From contig JAEDMO010000018.1 of the NCBI GenBank assembly GCA_016302935.1, positions 1-16,261 on the forward strand: DNA of 16,261 nt, read 5' to 3'. Positions 9,133 to 15,933 of this stretch are shown one piece after another (position 1 is the stretch's first letter; every line of letters begins with the position of its first letter). A program made the position numbers and the translations under genes. Under the pieces are notes generated by a model. The model had not been told where the DNA came from and ran no database searches. It saw only the letters and a list, made by a program, of their open reading frames with translations. Source of the DNA: Bacilli bacterium (GTDB lineage: Bacteria > Bacillota_I > Bacilli_A > RF39 > UBA660).

Positions 9133-9151
9133 ATTACTTTCCATAAAAAAA

Positions 9152-9228
9152 TGGCGCCTCAACTAGGACTTGAACCTAGGACCCCTTGATTAACAGTCAA
9201 GTGCTCTAACCGACTGAGCTATTGAGGC
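9152..9228 (-). tRNA. tRNA-Asn (anticodon GUU)
   Basis: A complete cloverleaf reads on the minus strand. The acceptor GCCTCAA (9222-9228) pairs with TTGAGGC, the D stem is GCTC/GAGC, and the anticodon stem CTTGA/TCAAG encloses the loop CTGTTAA with anticodon GTT. The T stem CTAGG/CCTAG encloses TTCAAGT. The discriminator is G, and the terminal CCA is encoded (9152-9154). The total is 77 nucleotides including CCA, and it decodes AAC and AAU. Confidence 0.97.
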
Positions 9229-9250
9229 ATCTCTTAAAGAACGCATATTA

Positions 9251-9279
9251 ATAATATAATAAATATTTACTTTTGTCAA
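9251..9279 (-). promoter_or_regulatory. Strong promoter of tRNA-Asn (and probably helD)
   Basis: Minus-strand consensus TTGACA (9274-9279) and TATTAT (9251-9256) are spaced by exactly 17 bases. The predicted start is about 15 bases before the mature tRNA 5' end. This is the best sigma-A-type promoter in the window. Confidence 0.8.
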
Positions 9280-9297
9280 TAACTATAATGTGTATTT

Positions 9298-9326
9298 TTA
9301 CTTTTTTTTACTATTTTTAATATACT
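9298..9326 (+). promoter_or_regulatory. Possible promoter of the small membrane protein gene
   Basis: TTACTT (9298-9303) and TATACT (9321-9326) are spaced by 17 bases, ahead of the strong ribosome binding site AAGGAGG (9336-9342). The -35 match is poor. Confidence 0.3.
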
Positions 9327-9348
9327 TTATTAGATAAGGAGGCTAAAA

Positions 9349-9693
9349 ATGCATAATAAAGATGAAGAATTTAGCTTTTTAATAGCTTTCGGTATTCTAA
9401 CTATCTTAAATCTTGTTAACTTCTTTTTAGTTTTTGACCAATATAATCGTCACCATAACAAAAAAAGTTTAACCAAAAAACAAGAAGATATAATATTATT
9501 CATAAATAGAATTTTATATATAACTCTAGCCCTATATTTTTTCTACTATAATAAAAAACAATATGAACAAAATAAAAATTCCCCTGATTATATTGTTGAA
9601 AATAGCTACAAAGAAGTTATTGTTTCCTTCTTATTACTAACAGCAGCCTTAGTAAACTTAACGGTTCGTAATTACGAAATTGAAGATATTTAA
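9349..9693 (+). CDS. Small membrane protein of unknown function, three predicted helices
   Basis: I do not recognise this 114-residue protein. It has three hydrophobic segments (about residues 9-29, 48-67 and 87-105) separated by Lys/Asn/Tyr-rich loops, so it is probably an integral inner membrane protein. The start is well supported: AAGGAGG lies six bases before the ATG. It transcribes away from tRNA-Asn and is followed after 58 bases by a small XRE regulator on the same strand. A shared transcript is plausible, although the second gene may have its own promoter. No catalytic or binding motif is visible. Confidence 0.7.
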   Translation: MHNKDEEFSFLIAFGILTILNLVNFFLVFDQYNRHHNKKSLTKKQEDIILFINRILYITLALYFFYYNKKQYEQNKNSPDYIVENSYKEVIVSFLLLTAALVNLTVRNYEIEDI

Positions 9694-9706
9694 CGTTAAA
9701 TTATCC

Positions 9707-9735
9707 TTTTCACAAATAAAAAAATATTATATAAT
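9707..9735 (+). promoter_or_regulatory. Possible promoter of the XRE regulator gene
   Basis: TTTTCA (9707-9712) and a perfect TATAAT (9730-9735) are spaced by 17 bases. The expected start near 9742 would leave a leader of about 10 bases consisting almost only of the ribosome binding site. Confidence 0.35.
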
Positions 9736-9751
9736 TAACTCAGGTGATCTT

Positions 9752-9967
9752 ATGATAGGTAAAATTTTAAAAACAATGAGAAAAAACAAAAAACTAAATC
9801 AAAAACAATTAGGGAGTATCATCGGTGTTGCCCAAACGACATTATCCGGTTACGAAACAGGATATAGTAATCCTGACTTTGCACTAATAAAAAAAATAGC
9901 AGACTCTTGTGATTATGATATCGTCTTTATAAATCGCAACACTAAAGAAAAAATAATTGCCAAATAA
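9752..9967 (+). CDS. Small XRE-family (Cro/C1-type HTH) regulator
   Basis: This is a 71-residue single-domain DNA-binding protein. Residues about 5-60 form a helix-turn-helix: LKTMRKNKKLNQKQLGSIIG, followed by the recognition-helix pattern AQTTLSGYETGYSNPD. The last residues (YDIVFINRNTKEKI) form a short tail typical of small XRE proteins. The start is the ATG at 9752, since GGTGAT lies three bases upstream. An in-frame ATG at 9680 overlaps the preceding gene and has no ribosome binding site. It may regulate itself or the membrane protein gene; this is inference. It converges on parC. Confidence 0.85.
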   Translation: MIGKILKTMRKNKKLNQKQLGSIIGVAQTTLSGYETGYSNPDFALIKKIADSCDYDIVFINRNTKEKIIAK

Positions 9968-9978
9968 TAATATAAACA

Positions 9979-10008
9979 AAAAGAAGAATTTAAACTAATT
10001 CTTCTTTT
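9979..10008. terminator. Bidirectional intrinsic terminator between the XRE gene and parC
   Basis: A perfect 12-bp inverted repeat has arms at 9979-9990 (AAAAGAAGAATT) and 9997-10008 with a 6-base loop. Both strands end in a U-run. The parC TAG stop (9995-9997) spans the loop and the first base of an arm, and the last Lys and Asn codons of parC form that arm. Confidence 0.75.
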
Positions 10009-12541
10009 CTATATTATTAAGTAAATCATCAATCGTCATAATTCTATCGTCAATAGCAGCCAAAGATACTTCCCTTTTTGAAGGTTTTTTCTCATCTTCA
10101 CTTACCAATACAGCTTCTTTTCCTTTTGAATCACTAGAAGAAACATCCCTACTAATAAGCTGTGCAACCTTAAATACATTTATTACCTTATCACGAACAA
10201 TATAACTACCATTACTATATCTATCCATAATCGGTAAATCAGCATATTTTATAATCTTCACCTCTAAATTAGTAACTATTCCAATATTTGATTTAGTATT
10301 ATTTATAAATAACTTAACGATTTGACTAGGATTACTCTTAATTGGTTTCATTAGTAATAATCCCCTATTAGCTCTACTACCCTTTTCTATTTCACTAAAT
10401 TTTATTCTCTTACCAGTTCCCTTATCAGTGACAATTGATACATAATCTATATTCTTATCAAATACCATTCCGCTAACTACTTCATCATCTTTCAAACTAA
10501 TACCTTTAACTCCACTAGCCTTAAGACCTACTACAGAAACCGCTGAAACTGAATACCATAATCCATATCCATTCTTAGTTGCAATAAACACACTATCATC
10601 ATTATTACAACTAACATCAACCACCTCATCATTATCCTTCAAATTCATCATAGCTATTGGCTTAGAATATCTTTGAACTTTAAAATCAACTAATTTAGTT
10701 CTTTTAATCATACCATTCTTAGAAAAACTAGTTACATAAACATCGTCATTAAAATCATAAACAGCTACCGCACCAATTATTTTTTCTTCACTTTCTATTG
10801 GCACAATATTACTAATATGTTTACCTAAATCTTTCCACTTAAGCTCAGGAATTTCATATACCGGTAAATATATATAATTACCTCTACTGGTAAATATCAA
10901 TATTGTATTAACTGTATTAATATTGAAAAGACCAATTAAATAATCCCCTTCTTTTACACCAGTCATTTCCCCTAAAGAAGAATTATAACTTCTAAGTGGA
11001 ACTCTCTTAATATAACCCTCTTTAGTTAAACAAACAACCACATCTTCCTTAGGCAACATCAAAGAAGTATCGATTTTAATCTCGGCTTCCTCTTCCTTAA
11101 TATCAGTAATTCTCTCAACCGTATATTCTTTTTTTATTTTCCTAAGTTCTTCCTTAATAACATTACAAAGCTTATGCTCATCATTAATTATCTCCGTCAA
11201 AGCAGCAATTATCTTTTCTAAAGTTGCTAATCTTTCCTTCAAAAGCATAATATCAGTATTTGTTAATTTATAAAGTTGTAAAACTACGATTGCTTCTGCT
11301 TGTTCTAAAGAAAACCCATACTTAATAACTAAATTTTCCTTAGCATCACTTTTATTTTTACTAGCTCTAATCGTCTTTATCACTTCATCCAAGATGCTAA
11401 TCGCCTTAGCTAAACCTTCCGTAATATGATATTCTTTTTCTGCTGTTGCTAAATCAAATTTACTTCTCTTATAAACAACTTCCTTTTGATGATCAATATA
11501 AGCATCTAATATACCAAGTATTCCTAGTAATCTAGGTCTTCTTTTATCGATAACTACCATATTATAATTATAATTAATTTGTAATTCCGTATTTTTAAAT
11601 AAATAATTTAAAATTAAATCTGCATTAGCATCCTTCTTCAAATCGATAGATATTTGAAGACCATTTTTATCACTTTCATCACGAACCTCTAAAATACCAT
11701 CGATTTTCTTATCTATTCTAATTTCATCAATTTTTCTAACTAAATTAGCCTTATTAACCTCATAAGGAATTTCTGAAACAATAATCTTGTTTTTTTCGAT
11801 CCTTACTCTTGCCCTTAACACAACTTTTCCACGACCAGTTTCAAAAGCACTTCTAATTCCATCGATACCACATACAACCCCACCAGTTGGAAAATCTGGC
11901 CCTTTAATATAGTTCATAATCGTATCAACTCTAGAATTTGGATTATCTATTCTAAATATTGTTGCATCTATAACTTCCCCCAAATTATGTGGTGGAATAT
12001 TAGTCGCATACCCAGCACTAATTCCCATAGACCCATTTACAAGTAAATTAGGATATCTACAAGGAAGTACCGTCGGTTCCAAATGCTTATCATCAAAATT
12101 AGGTGCCATCACAACCGTATTCTTATCTATATCTCTTAAAAGCTCATTAGCCATCTTAGAAAGCCTAGCTTCTGTATAACGATAAGCAGCAGGACTATCT
12201 CCATCAATTGAACCATTATTCCCATGCATATCGATATGAGGTATACGCATTTTCCAAGATTGACTCATTCTAACCATAGCATCATAAATAGAAGAATCTC
12301 CATGAGGATGATATTTACCAATAACCTCACCAACTGTAGAAGCACTCTTATAATAATCCCTATCGGCAGTATTCTTAGTCTTATACATAGCATACAATAT
12401 TCTTCTTTGAACCGGTTTTAAACCATCCCTAACATCAGGAATAGCTCTATCTTGAATAATATACTTAGAATATCTTCCGAAACTAAGTCCCATAATTTCT
12501 TCTAAAGTATAATTATGTATCTTACTTATTACATCTTCCAT
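9995..12541 (-). CDS. parC: DNA topoisomerase IV subunit A
   Basis: ParC is the DNA-cleaving subunit of topoisomerase IV, which decatenates daughter chromosomes together with ParE. The 848-residue protein has YHPHGDSSIYDAMVRMSQ (77-94), the Gram-positive ParC form of the quinolone region, with Ser83 and Asp87 intact. The catalytic tyrosine is Tyr122 in AAYRYTEARL, preceded by Arg121. The C-terminal beta-propeller contains GNYIYLPV, KWKDLGKHISNI and QRYSKP, as in ParC, and lacks the GyrA box QRRGGKG. The ATG at 12541 is supported by GGTGAT five bases upstream. No parE is adjacent; parC instead lies downstream of truB with its own promoter. GyrA is the alternative but fits less well. Confidence 0.92.
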   Translation of the reverse strand: MEDVISKIHNYTLEEIMGLSFGRYSKYIIQDRAIPDVRDGLKPVQRRILYAMYKTKNTADRDYYKSASTVGEVIGKYHPHGDSSIYDAMVRMSQSWKMRIPHIDMHGNNGSIDGDSPAAYRYTEARLSKMANELLRDIDKNTVVMAPNFDDKHLEPTVLPCRYPNLLVNGSMGISAGYATNIPPHNLGEVIDATIFRIDNPNSRVDTIMNYIKGPDFPTGGVVCGIDGIRSAFETGRGKVVLRARVRIEKNKIIVSEIPYEVNKANLVRKIDEIRIDKKIDGILEVRDESDKNGLQISIDLKKDANADLILNYLFKNTELQINYNYNMVVIDKRRPRLLGILGILDAYIDHQKEVVYKRSKFDLATAEKEYHITEGLAKAISILDEVIKTIRASKNKSDAKENLVIKYGFSLEQAEAIVVLQLYKLTNTDIMLLKERLATLEKIIAALTEIINDEHKLCNVIKEELRKIKKEYTVERITDIKEEEAEIKIDTSLMLPKEDVVVCLTKEGYIKRVPLRSYNSSLGEMTGVKEGDYLIGLFNINTVNTILIFTSRGNYIYLPVYEIPELKWKDLGKHISNIVPIESEEKIIGAVAVYDFNDDVYVTSFSKNGMIKRTKLVDFKVQRYSKPIAMMNLKDNDEVVDVSCNNDDSVFIATKNGYGLWYSVSAVSVVGLKASGVKGISLKDDEVVSGMVFDKNIDYVSIVTDKGTGKRIKFSEIEKGSRANRGLLLMKPIKSNPSQIVKLFINNTKSNIGIVTNLEVKIIKYADLPIMDRYSNGSYIVRDKVINVFKVAQLISRDVSSSDSKGKEAVLVSEDEKKPSKREVSLAAIDDRIMTIDDLLNNIEKKN

Positions 12542-12558
12542 CTACTATCACCATAATA

Positions 12559-12587
12559 ATTATAACAATTTATCCTTTTTTTTACAA
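12559..12587 (-). promoter_or_regulatory. Promoter of parC
   Basis: Minus-strand TTGTAA (12582-12587) and TATAAT (12559-12564) are spaced by 17 bases. A 7-bp inverted repeat (TTTACAA/TTGTAAA, 12581-12587 and 12594-12600) overlaps the -35. Confidence 0.6.
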
Positions 12588-12607
12588 CAATATTTGTAAA
12601 ATGGCCA

Positions 12608-12657
12608 AATAAAAAGAGTATTTATAAAAACATCTTCCATGCTTTTAATTTACTCTT
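12608..12657 (-). terminator. Possible terminator of truB formed by its last codons
   Basis: Minus-strand AAGAGTA (12651-12657) pairs with TACTCTT (12614-12620), followed by TTTTTATTT. The intervening 30 bases, which include the truB TAA stop (12622-12624), form a long, partly pairable loop. It is weaker than the other terminators here. Confidence 0.45.
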
Positions 12658-13479
12658 ATCATCATCACATACACGGTATAAAGCTATTACCGTATTATCA
12701 CTATCCTTAAACAAAACAACATCTTCACCAAAAATATTATCAATAACTGATCCATTTTTTACCTTAAAAAGTATCTTATCTTCCAAAATCACCTGTTTAA
12801 CATTATCAAAAACATCGGAAATTGTAAGAAAATCATATGTACCATTTTTTATATCCAAAAGTGTATAACTATCTTCTAACCTAAATTTTCCTTGTCTTGT
12901 TCTTACCAAACCGCTCATACAAGCTAAAAATCCAAGCTTAATACCAATATCCCTAATTAAACTCCTAATATATGTACCCTTACTAACCACACATCTAAAA
13001 CTAAAAGAAGTATCATTAAAATCAAGTAATTCAATTTCCTTAATGTTTATCTCTTTTTTTGGTAAAACTACTTTCTCACCATTTCTAGCATACTCATACA
13101 ACTTTTTACCGTTAACTTTTACCGCCGAATATAAAGGGACCTCTTGAATACTATTACCCTTAAACGAATTAAGAGCATTCACTACCTTATCCCTAGTTAA
13201 ACCACTAACCTTTTGTCTTTCTAAAACTTTACCTGTAACATCTAAAGTGTCAGTAGAAATACCAAGCACCACCGAAGCAATATACTCTTTGTCACTTCCC
13301 TGTAACAATTCACAAAGCTTAAGGCATTTCCCCATACAAATAACCAATACACCAGTAGCCATAGGATCTAATGTCCCGGTATGTCCAATCTTTTTAGTTC
13401 CCAAAATATTGCCAACAACATTAACAACATCTCTACTGGTATATCCCTTTTCCTTATTAACAATTATAATTTTATCCAT
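12622..13479 (-). CDS. truB: tRNA pseudouridine(55) synthase TruB
   Basis: TruB converts U55 in the T-loop of tRNAs to pseudouridine and also acts as a tRNA folding chaperone. The catalytic motif GTLDPMATGVL occupies residues 35-45 with Asp38 as nucleophile, and KIGHTG just before it is typical. Further family stretches are KEYIASVVLG and VSKGTYIRSLIRDIG. From the ATG at 13479 the protein has 285 residues, and its N-terminus MDKIIIVNKEKGYTS aligns with the usual TruB start. An ATG four codons upstream (13491) would overlap rbfA by 11 bases and lacks a ribosome binding site; it cannot be excluded. The chosen start lies one base after the rbfA stop, so the pair is translationally coupled. Confidence 0.93.
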   Translation of the reverse strand: MDKIIIVNKEKGYTSRDVVNVVGNILGTKKIGHTGTLDPMATGVLVICMGKCLKLCELLQGSDKEYIASVVLGISTDTLDVTGKVLERQKVSGLTRDKVVNALNSFKGNSIQEVPLYSAVKVNGKKLYEYARNGEKVVLPKKEINIKEIELLDFNDTSFSFRCVVSKGTYIRSLIRDIGIKLGFLACMSGLVRTRQGKFRLEDSYTLLDIKNGTYDFLTISDVFDNVKQVILEDKILFKVKNGSVIDNIFGEDVVLFKDSDNTVIALYRVCDDDKSKLKAWKMFL

Positions 13480-13480
13480 A

Positions 13481-13819
13481 CTATTCTTCATTTATTTTTT
13501 TTATAATATCTTCAATCTTTCTTCCATATTCAACGGACGTATCATAAACAAAAGTAATCTCTGGGCATTTTCTTAAATCCATAACCTCGCAAAGTTTGCT
13601 TCTAATAAAACCACTCGCCTTATTTAAAGCTAAAGTCATACTATCTCTCTTATCATCTTCCAACGTTGTAAAATAAACTTTCGCATAACTCAAATCACTA
13701 GATACTTTAACTCCATTAATTGAAACAAACTTAATATCCTCATCCTTAATTTCCATACTAATAATTTTACTAATTTCCTCTTGCATAATACTTGCAATTC
13801 TATTCATTCTAATACTCAT
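13481..13819 (-). CDS. rbfA: 30S ribosome-binding factor RbfA
   Basis: RbfA is a KH-like protein that binds immature 30S subunits and helps 16S rRNA 5'-end maturation, notably in the cold. The 112-residue length is typical. The N-terminus MSIRMNRIASIMQEEISKII, the VKVSSDLSYAKVYFT stretch and the end PEITFVYDTSVEYGRKIEDII match the family. The ATG at 13819 is preceded by AGGAG ten bases upstream. It is first in an rbfA-truB pair with its own promoter. The usual upstream partners nusA and infB are not here; a divergent deacetylase gene sits upstream instead. Confidence 0.94.
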   Translation of the reverse strand: MSIRMNRIASIMQEEISKIISMEIKDEDIKFVSINGVKVSSDLSYAKVYFTTLEDDKRDSMTLALNKASGFIRSKLCEVMDLRKCPEITFVYDTSVEYGRKIEDIIKKINEE

Positions 13820-13840
13820 AAAATCTCATCTCCTAACTAC

Positions 13841-13870
13841 ATTATAGCATTGATGACACTCTATTTTCAA
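13841..13870 (-). promoter_or_regulatory. Promoter of rbfA-truB (extended -10)
   Basis: Minus-strand TTGAAA (13865-13870) and TATAAT (13841-13846) have 18-base spacing. TGC precedes the -10, giving an extended element. The -35 is one half of a dyad (TTTCAA/TTGAAA, 13865-13880). Confidence 0.65.
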
Positions 13871-13898
13871 TTATTTGAAATAAAAAAATAATTATTTA

Positions 13899-13927
13899 TT
13901 AACAATTAACACTAAATATGATAAAAT
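13899..13927 (+). promoter_or_regulatory. Promoter of the polysaccharide deacetylase gene
   Basis: TTAACA (13899-13904) and TAAAAT (13922-13927) are spaced by 17 bases, followed by AAGAGG five bases before the ATG. It is divergent from the rbfA promoter within the same 124-base gap. Confidence 0.5.
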
Positions 13928-13943
13928 TATTCAAGAGGTACAT

Positions 13944-15362
13944 ATGAAAGAGTTTATTAATAAAAATAGTAAAAAAATAAAATATATGGTGTTGATACTA
14001 GCCTTTGTTACAACGTTTATTATAACATTCACCAAAAACTATATTACTTTAACTTTAAATAATCCTAAATACGAAATAGAAGTATTTTCAAACTATGAAG
14101 AAAAAGGAGTTGTATGTAAAGAAGGTAATCCTATAAAAGGATATCACTATTGCCAAGCAAAAATAATTGGCGAAGTAAATCCCAATAAAGTTGGTATTTA
14201 TGATATAACCTATCAATATAAAAACAAGAATATCAAAAAAACAGTAATGGTTAAAGATAATATTAATCCAGAAATTATTGTGGATGAAAAAAGTTTAATA
14301 ACCTGTCCAAATGATAAACCAAATTTAGAATATACAGCAAATGATAACTATGATGGAATAATAACAGACAAAGTAACATATGACATAATTAATGACCAAG
14401 TAATCCTAAGCGTAACTGATAGTTCCAACAATAAAACAACCATTAATAAAAACATAATCTATCAAGATATAGAATCCCCAAATATTATTCTTAATGGGGA
14501 TAATCCTATGTATCTTTTAGAAAATGAAACCTACAAAGAACCAGGATACACTATAAAAGATAACTGTGATAACAATATTCAAAATAAAATTAAAATCACT
14601 AATAATATTGACAACAAAAAGGAAGGCAAATATCAAGTAATTTATACTGTAACCGATAATAATAACAATACATCAACCAAAAAAAGAGAAGTTATCGTTA
14701 TAAAAAAATATACTTCTGTTACAATCACTCCAGAAGATAAAACAATCTATCTAACATTCGATGATGGACCAGGTCAATATACTGAAAAATTACTTAACAT
14801 CTTAAAAAAATATAATGTTAAAGCTACATTTTTTGTTACCAATCAATTTCCAAAATACAAAAATTTAATTAAAAAAGCTGACAGTGAAGGTCACACCGTC
14901 GCTTTACACACCTATACTCACCAGTGGTCAATCTATAAAAATCAAAATACTTATTTTGATGACTTAAACAAAATTAGTAAATTAGTAAAAGAGCAAACAG
15001 GAAAAGATAGCCGTCTAATCCGCTTCCCTGGAGGAAGTGGAAACACCGTCAGTTACCGTTACAACAAAGGAATAATGACCAAACTAACCTCTGAAGTAGA
15101 AAAAAGAGGATATAAATACTTTGATTGGAATATCGATAGTGGTGATACTAATACCAAAAACACCAATATCGTTATAAATAATGTCATAAATTCCCTTAAA
15201 AATAATAAAAATCGTAAAGTAAATATTGTATTAATGCACGACATAAAAAGCCATAGTGTCAATGCAGTATCTAAAATAATCGAATATGGACTAGCTAACG
15301 ATTACAAATTTGCCAAACTAGAAGAAACAAGTCCCACAATTAAAGGTACTATTAGAAATTAA
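13944..15362 (+). CDS. Membrane-anchored polysaccharide deacetylase (NodB/CE4) with Ig-like repeats
   Basis: This is a predicted extracellular deacetylase acting on N-acetylated cell-wall or surface glycans; the exact substrate is unknown. The 472-residue protein has one hydrophobic segment near the N-terminus (about 14-30), then three Ig-like modules of the DUF5011 type (about 43-104, 106-174 and 178-254; the third with EPGYTIKDNCD is clearest). A NodB domain covers about 266-460. All five CE4 motifs are present: TFDDGP (271-276), HTYTH (322-326) for metal binding, RFPGG (360-364), DWNIDSGD (394-401) and LMHD (430-433). There is no LPXTG signal, so the N-terminal segment is the probable anchor. 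The ATG has AAGAGG five bases upstream. It is transcribed alone, between divergent rbfA and convergent cinA. Confidence 0.92.
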   Translation: MKEFINKNSKKIKYMVLILAFVTTFIITFTKNYITLTLNNPKYEIEVFSNYEEKGVVCKEGNPIKGYHYCQAKIIGEVNPNKVGIYDITYQYKNKNIKKTVMVKDNINPEIIVDEKSLITCPNDKPNLEYTANDNYDGIITDKVTYDIINDQVILSVTDSSNNKTTINKNIIYQDIESPNIILNGDNPMYLLENETYKEPGYTIKDNCDNNIQNKIKITNNIDNKKEGKYQVIYTVTDNNNNTSTKKREVIVIKKYTSVTITPEDKTIYLTFDDGPGQYTEKLLNILKKYNVKATFFVTNQFPKYKNLIKKADSEGHTVALHTYTHQWSIYKNQNTYFDDLNKISKLVKEQTGKDSRLIRFPGGSGNTVSYRYNKGIMTKLTSEVEKRGYKYFDWNIDSGDTNTKNTNIVINNVINSLKNNKNRKVNIVLMHDIKSHSVNAVSKIIEYGLANDYKFAKLEETSPTIKGTIRN

Positions 15363-15389
15363 GCAAGTAAAAATTAATTACTTGCTTTT
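15361..15389. terminator. Intrinsic terminator between the deacetylase and the CinA-like gene
   Basis: A perfect 10-bp inverted repeat (AAGCAAGTAA at 15361-15370 and TTACTTGCTT at 15378-15387) has a 7-base loop. The plus strand continues with a U-run. The deacetylase TAA overlaps the left arm and the TAA of the CinA-like gene lies in the loop. The minus strand has only a weak U-tract, so termination is clearest for the deacetylase. Confidence 0.7.
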
Positions 15390-15850
15390 ATATGTTTATT
15401 TAATAAAATTATTACTTCCTTTAATACCTCATCTTTACATTCTAATCTACTTTCTTTTGTAACAACCAATTCCTTATTTATAAAAAGATCATTTTCTCTA
15501 TCATAAATACTAATGTATACTCTATTATTATCACCAGTATTATTATTTACATCCTCCCTATTTAATTTACCGGTAACTCCAATACCATAAGAAGAATCAG
15601 CATAACACGCAATACTTTTGCTCATAGAATTAGCACATTCCATACTATAAACAGAATATAAAGATATTACCTCTTCACTTACGCCCATTTTAATTTTATA
15701 ATCATTAGAGTATGTTACTGCCCCAAATTTAAACACAAAACTAGCTCCCTCGATATTAGTTATTGCATTAGCAATATAGCCACCAGTACAAGACTCCATT
15801 ACTGATATTTCTTTATTTAATTTTTGTAATTTTATAACTATATCTTTCAT
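15374..15850 (-). CDS. CinA C-terminal domain protein, PncC-like nicotinamide-nucleotide amidase
   Basis: The family hydrolyses NMN to nicotinate mononucleotide and ammonia in the pyridine nucleotide salvage cycle. The 158-residue protein is the stand-alone C-terminal domain, without the N-terminal molybdopterin-binding-like domain of full CinA. The active-site motif ESCTGG (19-24) is intact, and EGASFVFKFGAVTYSNDYK and GVTGK match the family. The usual GVTGIAGPGG loop is replaced by GVTGKLNREDVNNNTG, so activity is less certain. The start ATG at 15850 has AGGTGAT three bases upstream. It has its own promoter and converges on the deacetylase gene. Confidence 0.85.
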   Translation of the reverse strand: MKDIVIKLQKLNKEISVMESCTGGYIANAITNIEGASFVFKFGAVTYSNDYKIKMGVSEEVISLYSVYSMECANSMSKSIACYADSSYGIGVTGKLNREDVNNNTGDNNRVYISIYDRENDLFINKELVVTKESRLECKDEVLKEVIILLNKHIKASN

Positions 15851-15865
15851 CTTATCACCTAATTC

Positions 15866-15894
15866 ATTGTATCATGTATAACCCAATATGTAAA
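15866..15894 (-). promoter_or_regulatory. Promoter of the CinA-like gene (extended -10)
   Basis: Minus-strand TTTACA (15889-15894) and TACAAT (15866-15871) are spaced by 17 bases, with TGA directly before the -10. Confidence 0.6.
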
Positions 15895-15933
15895 TCACCA
15901 CCAATGAATGAATATTAAAAAAATCATTAAATT

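Noticed and set aside
9072..9134. Longer N-terminus for the HelD-like protein
   Set aside because: The extension would be translated through the tRNA terminator and lacks a ribosome binding site, while AGGAGGAG sits ahead of the start at 9071.
9694..9751. Attachment site or integration scar near tRNA-Asn
   Set aside because: I found no repeat of the tRNA 3' end, no integrase and no other mobile gene nearby.
9995..12541. GyrA instead of ParC
   Set aside because: The quinolone region has the Gram-positive ParC form, the C-terminal domain resembles ParC and no GyrA box is present.
13247..13576. Plus-strand 109-residue open frame across truB/rbfA
   Set aside because: It is antisense to two well-supported genes and hydrophobic only because of their composition.
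15059..15262. Minus-strand open frame inside the deacetylase
   Set aside because: Antisense to the NodB domain with no start signals; a shadow frame.
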